From a virus: a stretch of DNA of 64,000 bases. Where the stretch lies: IMG/VR virus record IMGVR_UViG_3300044634_000910, positions 16,435 through 80,434 of that record; one strand, written 5' to 3'. How positions within the stretch are numbered: position 1 is the first letter of the stretch; the number at the start of each line of letters is the position of its first letter. Below the pieces are notes generated by a model. That model ran no database searches. It had not been told where the DNA came from and saw only the letters and a program-made list of their open reading frames with translations. Below are positions 13,636 through 21,581 of the stretch, piece by piece. The translations under genes were made by a program, and so were the position numbers.

Positions 13636-14529
13636 TTAGTTACGAGTATAAGATGTAGTGCCAATTAAAATCTTTGGAAGAGACAAGAGGTACTCTCCAA
13701 AAGTCTTATGTGTATTTCTATTTACATATGATGCTGCTGATACTGCAGTTGCTACAGAACTTCCAGCAGTTTCAATTGGTGAACCATTATACTTAGTAAT
13801 GCTTACTTTCCCAGGTGCAACCATATCAAGACCAGGACCTGTGTTGGTTAGTCCCTCAAGTTGAGTTGCGTTTCCAAGTGCTCCTACTCCAATAACACCG
13901 TTAACGCATGATGGAAAACCAACCACATCTTTTCGTCTATCATTTCCTGTTGCAGCGAACACTGGAATATTGTTTGCATTTAGAGATGCAACTGAATCAA
14001 TTACGACTGTACTTTTTGAGCATAGTGCAAGGTTGTTAGCACTTACTGAAGACTGACTAATTGATAAAGCATCGATGCTGTACTTTGATGCATTCTTTGA
14101 TACCCAGTCAATTGCTGAGGTTAGTGCTCTTACATCTCCTCGTGAGTTTCCAAGACTTGTAACATCACTAAATCTAATAAAAACAATCTTTAGATTTGGA
14201 TTAACTGTTAGTGCAGCCTTTACCATTTGGTCTCCGTGAAAAGTTGAATTGTTAAGATCAAAGTTGGTGCTGTTCTTTTGCAAAGGCCATGGTGCGGATG
14301 CTGCTCCTGGACCTTCCATAAATAGTTCTCCGTTAGGACATGACATGTTCTGAGTAACAATCTTAGACTTTACAGTAGTAAAGCAAACCTCATGAATAAT
14401 TGATGGAAAATTCTTTGCATTAATTGCTGTGTCAATAATTGCCAAGACTCTTTCATCTTGTGCTTGTGCTGGTGCAATTGCTGTAAATGCAAGTGCGATT
14501 GTTAGTAGTGATAGTAGTACTTTCTTCAT
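13636..14529 (-). CDS. Secreted subtilisin-like serine protease
   Basis: 297 aa. Signal peptide at 1-24 (KKVLLSLLTIALAFTAIAPAQAQ). Subtilase catalytic residues D33 (AIIDTAI), H98 (TFHGDQM), oxyanion N196 (ATGND) and S258 (AGSSVATA). There is no propeptide of usual size, because the Asp lies only 9 residues after the signal cleavage region. The ATG follows AAGGAG at optimal spacing; the longer frame to 14598 is rejected. A phage-coded exported protease may trim host surface proteins or secreted phage proteins encoded nearby. Confidence 0.9.
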   Translation of the reverse strand: MKKVLLSLLTIALAFTAIAPAQAQDERVLAIIDTAINAKNFPSIIHEVCFTTVKSKIVTQNMSCPNGELFMEGPGAASAPWPLQKNSTNFDLNNSTFHGDQMVKAALTVNPNLKIVFIRFSDVTSLGNSRGDVRALTSAIDWVSKNASKYSIDALSISQSSVSANNLALCSKSTVVIDSVASLNANNIPVFAATGNDRRKDVVGFPSCVNGVIGVGALGNATQLEGLTNTGPGLDMVAPGKVSITKYNGSPIETAGSSVATAVSAASYVNRNTHKTFGEYLLSLPKILIGTTSYTRN

Positions 14530-14546
14530 TGTTTTCTCCTTGTTTA

Positions 14547-14765
14547 TTATTGTTTGATTTTTAAAACTACTTGGCAAGGGTCTCCGCCCTCTTCCCATTC
14601 TTGCTGTTCTTCATCTGTCATATAGGGATCTCCCTCATGAGTGTTGCAGAACGGCTCTGTTACCCATCCCCGCTCAATTCCATTTTCAAGCCAGATCTCA
14701 AACTCATCAAAGTCTGACTCTATGTTCTGAATGTCCTTTAGGATCTCTTCAAATTCTTCGCTCAT
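14547..14765 (-). CDS. Small acidic protein
   Basis: 72 aa, very rich in Asp/Glu (EEFEEILKDIQNIESDFDEF), with two Cys (PFCNTHEGDPYMT, GGDPCQVVLKI). Acidic phage proteins can mimic DNA or inhibit host proteins, but there is no direct evidence here. A -10 box ends 6 nt before its ATG, so it is probably leaderless. Confidence 0.55.
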   Translation of the reverse strand: MSEEFEEILKDIQNIESDFDEFEIWLENGIERGWVTEPFCNTHEGDPYMTDEEQQEWEEGGDPCQVVLKIKQ

Positions 14766-14771
14766 ATTATA

Positions 14772-14777
14772 AGTATA
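14772..14777 (-). promoter_or_regulatory. -10 element (TATACT), leaderless
   Basis: Minus-strand GAGTATACT. Exactly six bases (TATAAT) separate it from the ATG at 14765. Confidence 0.5.
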
Positions 14778-14780
14778 CTC

Positions 14781-15305
14781 CTAAGCGCTTATGATGTCAA
14801 CTGGTCCCATGCAGGATGGGTTAAATTTAATTGCTGCAGATACTGCCTGTTGTACTCTATTCCTTGCATTTTTTTGTTTGTCTGTTGCATACATTACTCC
14901 ATATGCATACTCTGAACCAGAGCCAATAGAAATATATGGCAATGAGTATTTAGACAAAGACATATCTCCAGAACTATGCTCGTATATTTCTCCACGAATA
15001 CCAATAATCAAACTAAGTTCTCCATCTTTAGATGTATCAATCCAAAACTCGTTATAGAATTCACGAAGTTCTTTAATGAACTTAGTATGCATATACTTAT
15101 CTGTGTCTTTAATGTTAGGTGCTGATGGTCTAAAGTTGTGTCTAATTCTGTCACCATCCATTGATCCAGCGTATCCGATTAAATAAGGTCCAACTTTCCA
15201 AACCTTTGGTGATTCAAGTGCAAGGATTACTCCGTCATCTGATGCTCCACGATCTCCAGCCATATAAATCTTTTCTTCATGGCGTAAAGCAACAATACAG
15301 GTCAT
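14781..15305 (-). CDS. Proteasome/HslV-like Ntn hydrolase
   Basis: 174 aa beginning MTCIVAL. After Met removal the key residues are T1, D17 and K33, exactly the numbers of the 20S beta subunit and HslV active site (MAGDRGASDDG, ESPKVWKVG). GYAGSMDG and SIGSGSEYA match the GSG-type strands. Length equals HslV (about 175 aa). No HslU/Mpa-type ATPase is seen in the window, so it may degrade peptides alone or use the host proteasome activator. Actinobacteria carry proteasomes, so the source could be the host. Translation appears to depend on its own promoter (see hairpin). Confidence 0.85.
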   Translation of the reverse strand: MTCIVALRHEEKIYMAGDRGASDDGVILALESPKVWKVGPYLIGYAGSMDGDRIRHNFRPSAPNIKDTDKYMHTKFIKELREFYNEFWIDTSKDGELSLIIGIRGEIYEHSSGDMSLSKYSLPYISIGSGSEYAYGVMYATDKQKNARNRVQQAVSAAIKFNPSCMGPVDIISA

Positions 15306-15310
15306 GACAA

Positions 15311-15361
15311 AGCCCTCTCCAGATAGGTGATACTCAAGTATACCATTGCCCAGAGAGGGCT
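15311..15361 (-). promoter_or_regulatory. RBS-sequestering inverted repeat
   Basis: Perfect 9-bp arms at 15311-15319 and 15353-15361. The proximal arm contains the ribosome-binding site GGAGAGGG of the Ntn-hydrolase gene. The distal arm lies upstream of the transcription start predicted from the -10 at 15337-15342, so the stem can form only in RNA that reads through from upstream genes. Confidence 0.55.
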
Positions 15362-15366
15362 GTCAA
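15337..15366 (-). promoter_or_regulatory. Strong promoter of Ntn-hydrolase gene
   Basis: -35 TTGACA (15361-15366), 18-bp spacer, extended -10 TGGTATACT. It is the best match to a sigma70-type promoter in the window. The leader is about 30 nt with GGAGAGGG. Confidence 0.8.
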
Positions 15367-15382
15367 CTAAGGTCAATAATGA

Positions 15383-15667
15383 CTAATTAGCCTTTTTGTC
15401 TACCGTCTTAAACGCATCATTGATTTCTGCCAATGTGAGTTTTCCATCGTCCAAAAAAGCCCTTGCCAGTCTTTCAATGACAGTTGCTACGCCTAATAGT
15501 CCTGCTAAGAATACTGCCTGTATTGTGTCAATTCCTACAACTGCTCCAGCACCAAGTACTGATAGACCAGAAGCAGCGAAAACTGCTACGATTCTCATCA
15601 AGATATTAGTGATTGCCTTTTGTGGGTGCTCCTTCTTGGGAGGCTCTACTACCTTTTTAGTTGCCAT
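15383..15667 (-). CDS. Holin-like two-helix membrane protein
   Basis: 94 aa from MATKKVVEPPKKEHPQ, with AGGAGG upstream; the longer frame to 15838 is only a shadow of the neighbouring gene. Two hydrophobic helices (LMRIVAVFAASGLSVLGAGAV, TIQAVFLAGLLGVATVIERL) with charged ends. Size and topology fit actinophage holins. Paired with another small membrane gene directly upstream. Confidence 0.6.
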   Translation of the reverse strand: MATKKVVEPPKKEHPQKAITNILMRIVAVFAASGLSVLGAGAVVGIDTIQAVFLAGLLGVATVIERLARAFLDDGKLTLAEINDAFKTVDKKAN

Positions 15668-15669
15668 AT

Positions 15670-15876
15670 TTAGTCCTCCTTTCTTAGTGGGATTGTTATT
15701 AGCCAGATTACTGTGGTTGCAAGTACTGCAATACCAACAATGTCTCTTGCTGATCCCGTCAAAGTTAACCATGCTATGAAGAAGCCAAGGAGGGTAAAGG
15801 CTTGTGCGATTATTTCCACCCCTGCATCTTTTATCCATGTGAAGAATCCCTTCACAACCTTTTTGATTATTTTCAT
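15670..15876 (-). CDS. Small membrane protein, possible second holin subunit
   Basis: 68 aa. Basic N-terminus (MKIIKKVVKGFFTWIKDAG), then two hydrophobic stretches (IIAQAFTLLGFFIAWLTLTG, DIVGIAVLATTVIWLITIPL). Immediately precedes the 94-aa holin-like gene. The pair resembles the holin/antiholin-type arrangements of actinophages. Assignment is by topology only. Confidence 0.55.
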   Translation of the reverse strand: MKIIKKVVKGFFTWIKDAGVEIIAQAFTLLGFFIAWLTLTGSARDIVGIAVLATTVIWLITIPLRKED

Positions 15877-15877
15877 A

Positions 15878-18019
15878 TTACCTCCTCATCCCAATCATTA
15901 CGTTTGCAATCTGTGAAACAATGATTACTGGGATAATGACTTCCTGGGCTTTTTCTCTCTGATCATCTGTCATGTCCATACCTAATTCAGAGAAATTAGA
16001 TAGGAGTTCTGCTACATCCACTTCAAATACTGCACCAAGTGGATCCTCAAGAAATGCCTCTGTTTGTACTTCTGTTACTGCATCTGCTAATGTAAATGGC
16101 ATTGGTGTATCCCCTGCTGATTCTGCTCTATCTGTAAACTCAACGAATGCTTCTGCCAGTGCTGGGTTAGACTTCATCTGCTCAGCAATCTGTGCAACTT
16201 CTGACGGCTTAATACCAAGGTCTTCTGCAACTTCTACTTTTGCTTCTTGCGTCAATGCTTTGAGTGTTTGGCTAACTGCTGTAACTTGTTCAGGGGAAAG
16301 AGTAACTAACTTATTATCCTTGCTTGTAAGGTTAGCAATAACTCCAGATAAATCTTCTGATGTACCAGTTCCCTTTTCAGGAATGAGGGCTGCTAATACT
16401 TCATCTTTGATTTCTGCATCTGGTTCAGTCCAAGGATTATCTTCTGGCTCTGGATCTGGTCCAGGTTCTGGGGAAGGCTCTGGGGTAGGTTCTTCAGTAG
16501 GATCTACAACTGGCTCCTCAGTTGGTTCTGGATCTGGTGTAACCTCTGGGGTAGGTTCAGGTGTAGGCTCGTCTGTAGGGTCTACTGTAGGCTCTGGAGA
16601 AGGCTCTGGTGTAGGTTCTTCAGTTGGTTCATCTGTTGGGTCTGGGGATGGCTCTGGTGTAGGTTCTTCAGTTGGCTCTTCAGTCGGTTCTGGAGAAGGT
16701 TCTGGTGTGGGTTCTGGGGTAGGCTGATTGGCTGCAGCATTTGCTGCTGCTTGAGCAATAGCAGCATTAAGTTCTCTTTCTGCCTGATAATAATAATATT
16801 CCCAAGCATCACTAATAGCATTATTTAAGTCAAGGATTGACTGATTGTATATTTCTATTCTGCTATTCTTCAACTCTAAAGCATCTTCTGTATCTGCAAC
16901 TGCATCAAGATGTTCTTGTGTCTTTGTTTGCAATACCTGGTTCATTGATGACAGTGTTGAATTTTCAGAGTTGTATACGCTTAGTTTGTCATTGTATACT
17001 GCCAATTTATTGTTATAGTTTGTTTGTGCTATAGCCTGTGCTGCAACAGCATCATTGTAAGCATTTAACTGTGATTGAGTTGGTCCTGATCCAGAGGAAA
17101 ATGTATTAAGATTACAACTAAAATTTTGTCCCCATACTCTTGGGTTTCCAGCATAATCACATCCTGCACCAGTCCACCCTCCAGGGATTCCCCAGCCAAG
17201 AAGGTAGGAACCTGGTCCTCCACCGTTATACCACCATATTTCTACATCTAAAGTTTTGTCTTCACTAACATCATATACGGGAGAGTAATCGCTCCAAGTT
17301 GTCCCTTGCTCTACCCAGTTATCAACAGCAAGTTGTCCGTCAACATACATCCTAAAACCATCATCCGTATATCCTGCAAAGTAGGTTTGTGTAAACCATG
17401 AAGGGACTGTTATCTGTCCAGTAAATTTAACTATAAGGTTTTCATATCTATTTCCGCACACTGGAAGTTGCATGCTGCTTGAGTTCCAGGTGCCAGAACA
17501 AAGAACAGATCCTGGGGTAGCAACATTACCCTGTCTAACAAGAGTGTAAACAGTGTATGCCAAACCTGTTCCTCCAGCACTCTGCATATTTGATTGAGTG
17601 GTTTGAACATTAATGTTGGCTATGCTTAGTGCATCTTGAGCATCATTCTTTTCTTCAAGAGCGTTCTCTTTATGTTCAAGGGCCAAGGCTACTGTGGCTG
17701 TCTGACCATCCACATTTGACTGGGCAAGGTTCTTTGCTTCTAAGGCTGTGGCTTCTGCTTCTACTGCATCTTCGTGGGCATCATAGGCATCATCTTTAAG
17801 TTCCTTCGCATTTGTGGCTGAGGCAAACTTATTTTCTGCTATCTCTATAAGATCTATAAAATCATCTTGGTAGCCAAGATCGTCTACGCTATCGTTAAGT
17901 TCCTGTATTTCTTGGGCTGCAACTGTGAGTGGATCGTCAGAGTGGGCACCTTCTGGGGAGATAATGAGCCAGCCGAATGCTAAAAGTGTGGCTGCTAGTA
18001 TGCGTATTAGTCTTTTAAT
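15878..18019 (-). CDS. Secreted PA14-like, Pro/Glu-repeat protein with ATT start
   Basis: 713 aa if translation starts at ATT (18017-18019), with AAGGGGGAAAGG just upstream and a stop codon right before. The reading then begins with a perfect signal peptide (IKRLIRILAATLLAFGWLII, cleavage after about residue 26). No ATG, GTG or TTG exists in frame before residue 103 (GTG). Residues 28-150: Ala/Glu coiled coil. About 153-285: PA14-like beta-sandwich (TQTYFAGYTDDGFRMYVDGQ), which often binds sugars. About 290-425: second coiled coil. About 430-526: EPTPEPSPEP-type repeats. The end has a hydrophobic tail (EVIIPVIIVSQIANVMIGMR) that may anchor it in the membrane. Likely an exported surface adhesin or shield. 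Confidence 0.75.
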   Translation of the reverse strand: MKRLIRILAATLLAFGWLIISPEGAHSDDPLTVAAQEIQELNDSVDDLGYQDDFIDLIEIAENKFASATNAKELKDDAYDAHEDAVEAEATALEAKNLAQSNVDGQTATVALALEHKENALEEKNDAQDALSIANINVQTTQSNMQSAGGTGLAYTVYTLVRQGNVATPGSVLCSGTWNSSSMQLPVCGNRYENLIVKFTGQITVPSWFTQTYFAGYTDDGFRMYVDGQLAVDNWVEQGTTWSDYSPVYDVSEDKTLDVEIWWYNGGGPGSYLLGWGIPGGWTGAGCDYAGNPRVWGQNFSCNLNTFSSGSGPTQSQLNAYNDAVAAQAIAQTNYNNKLAVYNDKLSVYNSENSTLSSMNQVLQTKTQEHLDAVADTEDALELKNSRIEIYNQSILDLNNAISDAWEYYYYQAERELNAAIAQAAANAAANQPTPEPTPEPSPEPTEEPTEEPTPEPSPDPTDEPTEEPTPEPSPEPTVDPTDEPTPEPTPEVTPDPEPTEEPVVDPTEEPTPEPSPEPGPDPEPEDNPWTEPDAEIKDEVLAALIPEKGTGTSEDLSGVIANLTSKDNKLVTLSPEQVTAVSQTLKALTQEAKVEVAEDLGIKPSEVAQIAEQMKSNPALAEAFVEFTDRAESAGDTPMPFTLADAVTEVQTEAFLEDPLGAVFEVDVAELLSNFSELGMDMTDDQREKAQEVIIPVIIVSQIANVMIGMRR
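16441..16725 (-). repeat. Pro/Glu/Thr low-complexity coding repeats
   Basis: Imperfect 6- and 12-bp units that encode EPTPEP, EPTEEP and SPEP repeats within the PA14-like protein. An extended, negatively charged stalk is likely. Confidence 0.9.
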
Positions 18020-18058
18020 TTACCTTTCCCCCTTGCAGACCTGATGTCTGATAGGATG

Positions 18059-18067
18059 ATTATACCA
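18059..18067 (-). promoter_or_regulatory. Extended -10 promoter of PA14-like gene
   Basis: Minus-strand TGGTATAAT, with a leader of about 35 nt to the ATT start at 18019. It directly follows the terminator at 18079-18110, so this gene begins a new transcript. Confidence 0.65.
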
Positions 18068-18078
18068 TTTTATTGCAC

Positions 18079-18110
18079 AAAAAAGGGGCTACCATAATTG
18101 GCAACCCCTT
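18079..18110 (-). terminator. Intrinsic terminator
   Basis: 10-bp stem (18099-18108 with 18085-18094, including two G-T pairs), ATTA loop, then six T on the minus strand. Lies 16 nt after the stop of the Ig-like secreted gene. Confidence 0.88.
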
Positions 18111-18125
18111 TAGTGTTGGACTAAA

Positions 18126-19265
18126 TTACTTAACTAGAGTAACCTTTGCCTTTGGATTCTTCTTGTTCCAATTGTTTGCTAGTGTGTTGAATGCCTTCTT
18201 CAAAGAAGCAAGTGCTGCTGCATTATCTGCAGTCAACTTGGCAATCTGTGCATCCTTAGCAGCAAGTGCTGCATCAGAAGCGACCTTTGCATCAGCAAGA
18301 GCCTTTGCAGAAGCAGCCTTCTCAGCAGCAAGAGCAGCAGCAGATGCTGCCTTCTCTGTTGCTAGTGCAGCAGCAGCATCAGCGTTAGCCTTTACAACTG
18401 CAGCATCTGAAATAGCCTTAGCAGCAAGTGCTGCATCCTTTGCAGCCTTCTCAGCAGCAAGTTCTGATACTAGATCACGAACTGCAATCTCTGCGAATGG
18501 TGCAAGTGTTGGAGCAGTCAAACCAACTACTGCTGCTGAAACTGCATCTGATGATGTTGTTGGTGCAAAAGTAATTAGTGAGCGTGTTCCTGTTGTTGGA
18601 AGAGTAGCCTTAAAGGTTGCTGTTCCAAAGTCTGTTAGAGTAGCACCAGTTGTTACTGTTGCTGTATCCATAACTGCTGTTGAAGCAAATACGGTTGCTG
18701 TAATTGACTTGCCAGATACCTTGTTGCCAAATGCATCTGTTGCAGTTACAACGATATCCTGCTTAGTTCCTGCTGCACCTGCTGAAGGTGCTGAAACTGT
18801 TAGGTTGTTGATCTTACCAGCAGTACCCTGTACATAGTATGTAAGAGTTGTTCCACCATTGTTAATTACAACGGTTCCAATTGCTGTTGTCTTTGTGTAG
18901 ACAAAAAATGTTGCAGTTGTTCCAGTGCCTGTTGCGATTGTCAAAGATGATGATCCTGACGATGCTCCGACTGGTGCTGCTGATGTGTGTAGTGCTGATA
19001 CGATTGTTGCGTTAGTTGCTACTGCAGAAACTGATGTTCCTGCTGCTACTGTTGCCACAAAGCGTAATGCATCTGCTGCATCGATTGTGTTATCTGCTGG
19101 TACTGGCAATGTGGCAGGGGTAGCAATTACACCATTAGTTGTATTTGCTGTTCCATCTAGCGTTACCGCTACTGTCATTACTGTAGCATTTGCAGGTGCT
19201 ACGGCGACCATGCCCAAAGTCATGGCTGCAACCACGGCTAGTGCGATTTTCTTGAATGAATTCAT
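18126..19265 (-). CDS. Secreted Ig-like / Ala-rich coiled-coil surface protein
   Basis: 379 aa. Signal peptide (FKKIALAVVAAMTLGMVAVA, cleavage after APANA). Residues 30-250 are Thr/Val/Ala-rich beta segments, with ATDAFGNKVSGKSITATV matching a bacterial Ig-like (Big_1) domain. Residues 265-345 are Ala-rich coiled coil (AAEKAASAAALAAEK). The C-terminus is basic (NTLANNWNKKNPKAKVTLVK). Base composition is visibly more GC-rich than the neighbours, and the architecture resembles surface proteins of freshwater acI actinobacteria. A host-derived gene is likely. It may decorate the host surface or virion. Confidence 0.65.
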   Translation of the reverse strand: MNSFKKIALAVVAAMTLGMVAVAPANATVMTVAVTLDGTANTTNGVIATPATLPVPADNTIDAADALRFVATVAAGTSVSAVATNATIVSALHTSAAPVGASSGSSSLTIATGTGTTATFFVYTKTTAIGTVVINNGGTTLTYYVQGTAGKINNLTVSAPSAGAAGTKQDIVVTATDAFGNKVSGKSITATVFASTAVMDTATVTTGATLTDFGTATFKATLPTTGTRSLITFAPTTSSDAVSAAVVGLTAPTLAPFAEIAVRDLVSELAAEKAAKDAALAAKAISDAAVVKANADAAAALATEKAASAAALAAEKAASAKALADAKVASDAALAAKDAQIAKLTADNAAALASLKKAFNTLANNWNKKNPKAKVTLVK

Positions 19266-19282
19266 TCGGTATTTCTCCTTAT

Positions 19283-21055
19283 TTATAGTAGATTTAATCT
19301 ATCCAAATAGTCTTTTACGTCATCTGGCATAGGTTTATATTGTATCACGTTCTCAGGTAGTTCGTCAACTCGCTTAGATCTGTCTCTAAAAGTATGAACC
19401 TCTACTTCACTGTCTGTATTTTTAGGGGTATGAGATATAGCCCCAAAAATAGCACCACACACAGCATCGGCCAAGTCTTTTGACTTTTTGCGTGGGTGGT
19501 CAACTCTATCATTTTTCATAATCTTTAACTGTGTTAGTTCATCAAATAATAAATCAATTGCTGGCATGGCAAGTCTTTCCTCATACACGAGCATAGCCAT
19601 ATCCTCATAATGTTTCTTGGCAACAGAAACAGTATCAGTTCTCATTCCAACCTGCTTCAATTCATTTTGTATATCAAATGATTGCCAACGGTCAAAAGAA
19701 ACCATTCCAATATCAAATCCAAGCCTTCTAAGATTTTGAATCCATTGTTTAACTTCTGATAGATTTACTGGGCCTTCTACCTTTGGTTCCCACCATGCTA
19801 CTGCATCTACTACTACGATTGGTGCTACCTGTTCATAGTTATTAATTACTTGTATGTTTACCCATTTTTCCACATGTGCAATAGCCACAGCACACTTATC
19901 GTGTTTCTGTGCAAGGTCAGCGTGTACATAATACTTCTTTGTTGGGTCTGGCTTAAATGATTCATCAAATCTTTTAAAAGTGTCTACTGGGTTTCTTAGT
20001 GTCATGCATGCTCTTACCTTGTCTGCCTGTTTAAAGAATGCATCAGAAGCAAAAGTTGGTACACATGCAAAGCGCATCATAGCATCTCCAAGGTCTGTTA
20101 AAAATGCAATCATAAAGTCATCAATTTTACGTGTAGGGTTTACTTCCCATGTAGGTCTCTTTAATGCAAATACTCCTGGATATTTGTATGATGTGATTTG
20201 ATCTTCGTCCCAAGAAATTTCAAAAGAATTGTCTGCACTGTCTTCTGGAAGCAATGGATTGATAGTAAACTTATGTGTTCGTTCTATAGTTTCTTTTTCA
20301 GCAATAACATCTTCGTATCTTTCTGAAATAAAGTCTCCTGGATATCTTGGGAAAGACAAAAGAACAACCTTACCAAGGTCAGGGAAGCGAGAGTCTACTG
20401 ATCCACGAAAAGCCTTATAGATGTTGTCAGCAGTCTTGCCTTGTTCGTTACCTGTTCCAACCTCAGATGCAAAACCAGAAATCTCATCAAGCACTGCAAG
20501 AAGAAGGTTTAGTCCCTCATGTGACTCACGCTCTGAGTGACCAGAATAAACAGTAATTGATTTATCAAACTCAACTGAATCTGCTTTAGCATAATACTTT
20601 CCTACAAACCATGGTGATCTTTCAATCTTTGATTTAAAACCTTTAAAGAAAACATTCTTTGCTTGTTGAGCGTTAATAGCCACATTGATTAGGTCGATAG
20701 CATCTCCAGATGGCTTACCAAAATACTTTGCTGGGTCTTTAAGACATAGAAGTTTATATACGATGTATGAGCATGCTACGGTTGATGTGAAGTCTTTTCC
20801 AGATCCCTTGCCAAGTTGCAGAATGATTTCGTTCTTTGTGTACTTGTCGTAGTATCTTGTTCCTTCTTCTTCTCCCATAATATTAATGAGATCTTCTTTG
20901 CGATAGATCTGGCTCATGGCCTCTACGATGTCATACTGAATGTCAGACAGTGGTGGCTGTCCAAGGTATGCTTCACCTTCAACAAATGTTCTTGCGTCTA
21001 CTGGTATCTCATTAAAATGATCGTCCTGTAGTGCTTCAAGAAACTCATTGAACAT
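19283..21055 (-). CDS. terL: Terminase large subunit
   Basis: 590 aa. ATPase domain with Walker A GKGSGKD (82-88) and Walker B LLLAVLDE (184-191), plus LLSFPRYPGDFI as the coupling region. C-terminal RNase H-like nuclease with D in YYVHADLAQKHD, VSFDRWQSFDIQNEL and the final SKDLADAVCGA. The complex with TerS packages DNA into proheads. The ATG at 21055 overlaps the small-subunit gene by 11 nt. It lies more than 38 kb from the portal gene, which is unusual because terminase and portal are normally adjacent in siphoviruses. Confidence 0.93.
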   Translation of the reverse strand: MFNEFLEALQDDHFNEIPVDARTFVEGEAYLGQPPLSDIQYDIVEAMSQIYRKEDLINIMGEEEGTRYYDKYTKNEIILQLGKGSGKDFTSTVACSYIVYKLLCLKDPAKYFGKPSGDAIDLINVAINAQQAKNVFFKGFKSKIERSPWFVGKYYAKADSVEFDKSITVYSGHSERESHEGLNLLLAVLDEISGFASEVGTGNEQGKTADNIYKAFRGSVDSRFPDLGKVVLLSFPRYPGDFISERYEDVIAEKETIERTHKFTINPLLPEDSADNSFEISWDEDQITSYKYPGVFALKRPTWEVNPTRKIDDFMIAFLTDLGDAMMRFACVPTFASDAFFKQADKVRACMTLRNPVDTFKRFDESFKPDPTKKYYVHADLAQKHDKCAVAIAHVEKWVNIQVINNYEQVAPIVVVDAVAWWEPKVEGPVNLSEVKQWIQNLRRLGFDIGMVSFDRWQSFDIQNELKQVGMRTDTVSVAKKHYEDMAMLVYEERLAMPAIDLLFDELTQLKIMKNDRVDHPRKKSKDLADAVCGAIFGAISHTPKNTDSEVEVHTFRDRSKRVDELPENVIQYKPMPDDVKDYLDRLNLL

Positions 21056-21581
21056 CGTGGACAACTGTAATCACCTCATTGTCTTTTGCAAATGCAGAAA
21101 GTCTACGCATAATTTCATCACGAACCTGTGGATACTCTGAGGCAATATCTTTTAGAATAAGAACAAGAATCTCTTGACGCTTTTCAATTTCCATCATCTC
21201 TTCAGCAAGTTCTTTATTCTCAAGAAGTCCAGCCTTTTGTAGCATATCAATACGCTTAGACTCAATGTCCATTACAAGTTTAATTGCTGCAGTCTTTGCA
21301 CTAAGATTATTTGTCATTGATGCCTCATCAATAACTTCGTACGTGCGAGAGACTAACTTGCTGTAGTGTGTGTCTGCTGCTGCTAATGCCTCTTTAGCAC
21401 GAGCACGGATAGCATCGTTAGCAGATGCCATGACTTTCCACTCATTAATAAGTGTAACCACTCTTTGTCTTGGTATATCAAGTTGCTTTGAAATTGCTGT
21501 TGGATCGTTGCCCTTTAGGTATTCTTCTACTACCTGATTAACCTGGTCAAGGTGCTTAACTAAATCATCTTCAGTTGACAT
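21045..21581 (-). CDS. terS: Terminase small subunit
   Basis: 178 aa. N-terminal helix-turn-helix (DPTAISKQLDIPRQRVVTLI, residues about 27-46) for DNA recognition, then a long helical region (Ala/Lys/Glu-rich, 60-160) for oligomerisation. It directly precedes and overlaps terL. Size and plan fit small terminase subunits. Confidence 0.8.
   Translation of the reverse strand: MSTEDDLVKHLDQVNQVVEEYLKGNDPTAISKQLDIPRQRVVTLINEWKVMASANDAIRARAKEALAAADTHYSKLVSRTYEVIDEASMTNNLSAKTAAIKLVMDIESKRIDMLQKAGLLENKELAEEMMEIEKRQEILVLILKDIASEYPQVRDEIMRRLSAFAKDNEVITVVHDVQ

Noticed and set aside
15383-15838. Longer 151-aa reading of the holin-like gene
   Set aside because: The extra N-terminus is antisense-like shadow of the 15670-15876 gene; AGGAGG precedes the internal ATG at 15667.
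15972-16727. Plus-strand Gly/Ser-rich open frame
   Set aside because: Antisense of the Pro/Glu repeat region. Repeats with a 6-bp period keep the opposite strand open by composition.
18073-18837. Plus-strand Ala/Ser-rich open frame over the Ig-like gene
   Set aside because: Antisense shadow of the Ala-rich coiled coil; starts inside the terminator.
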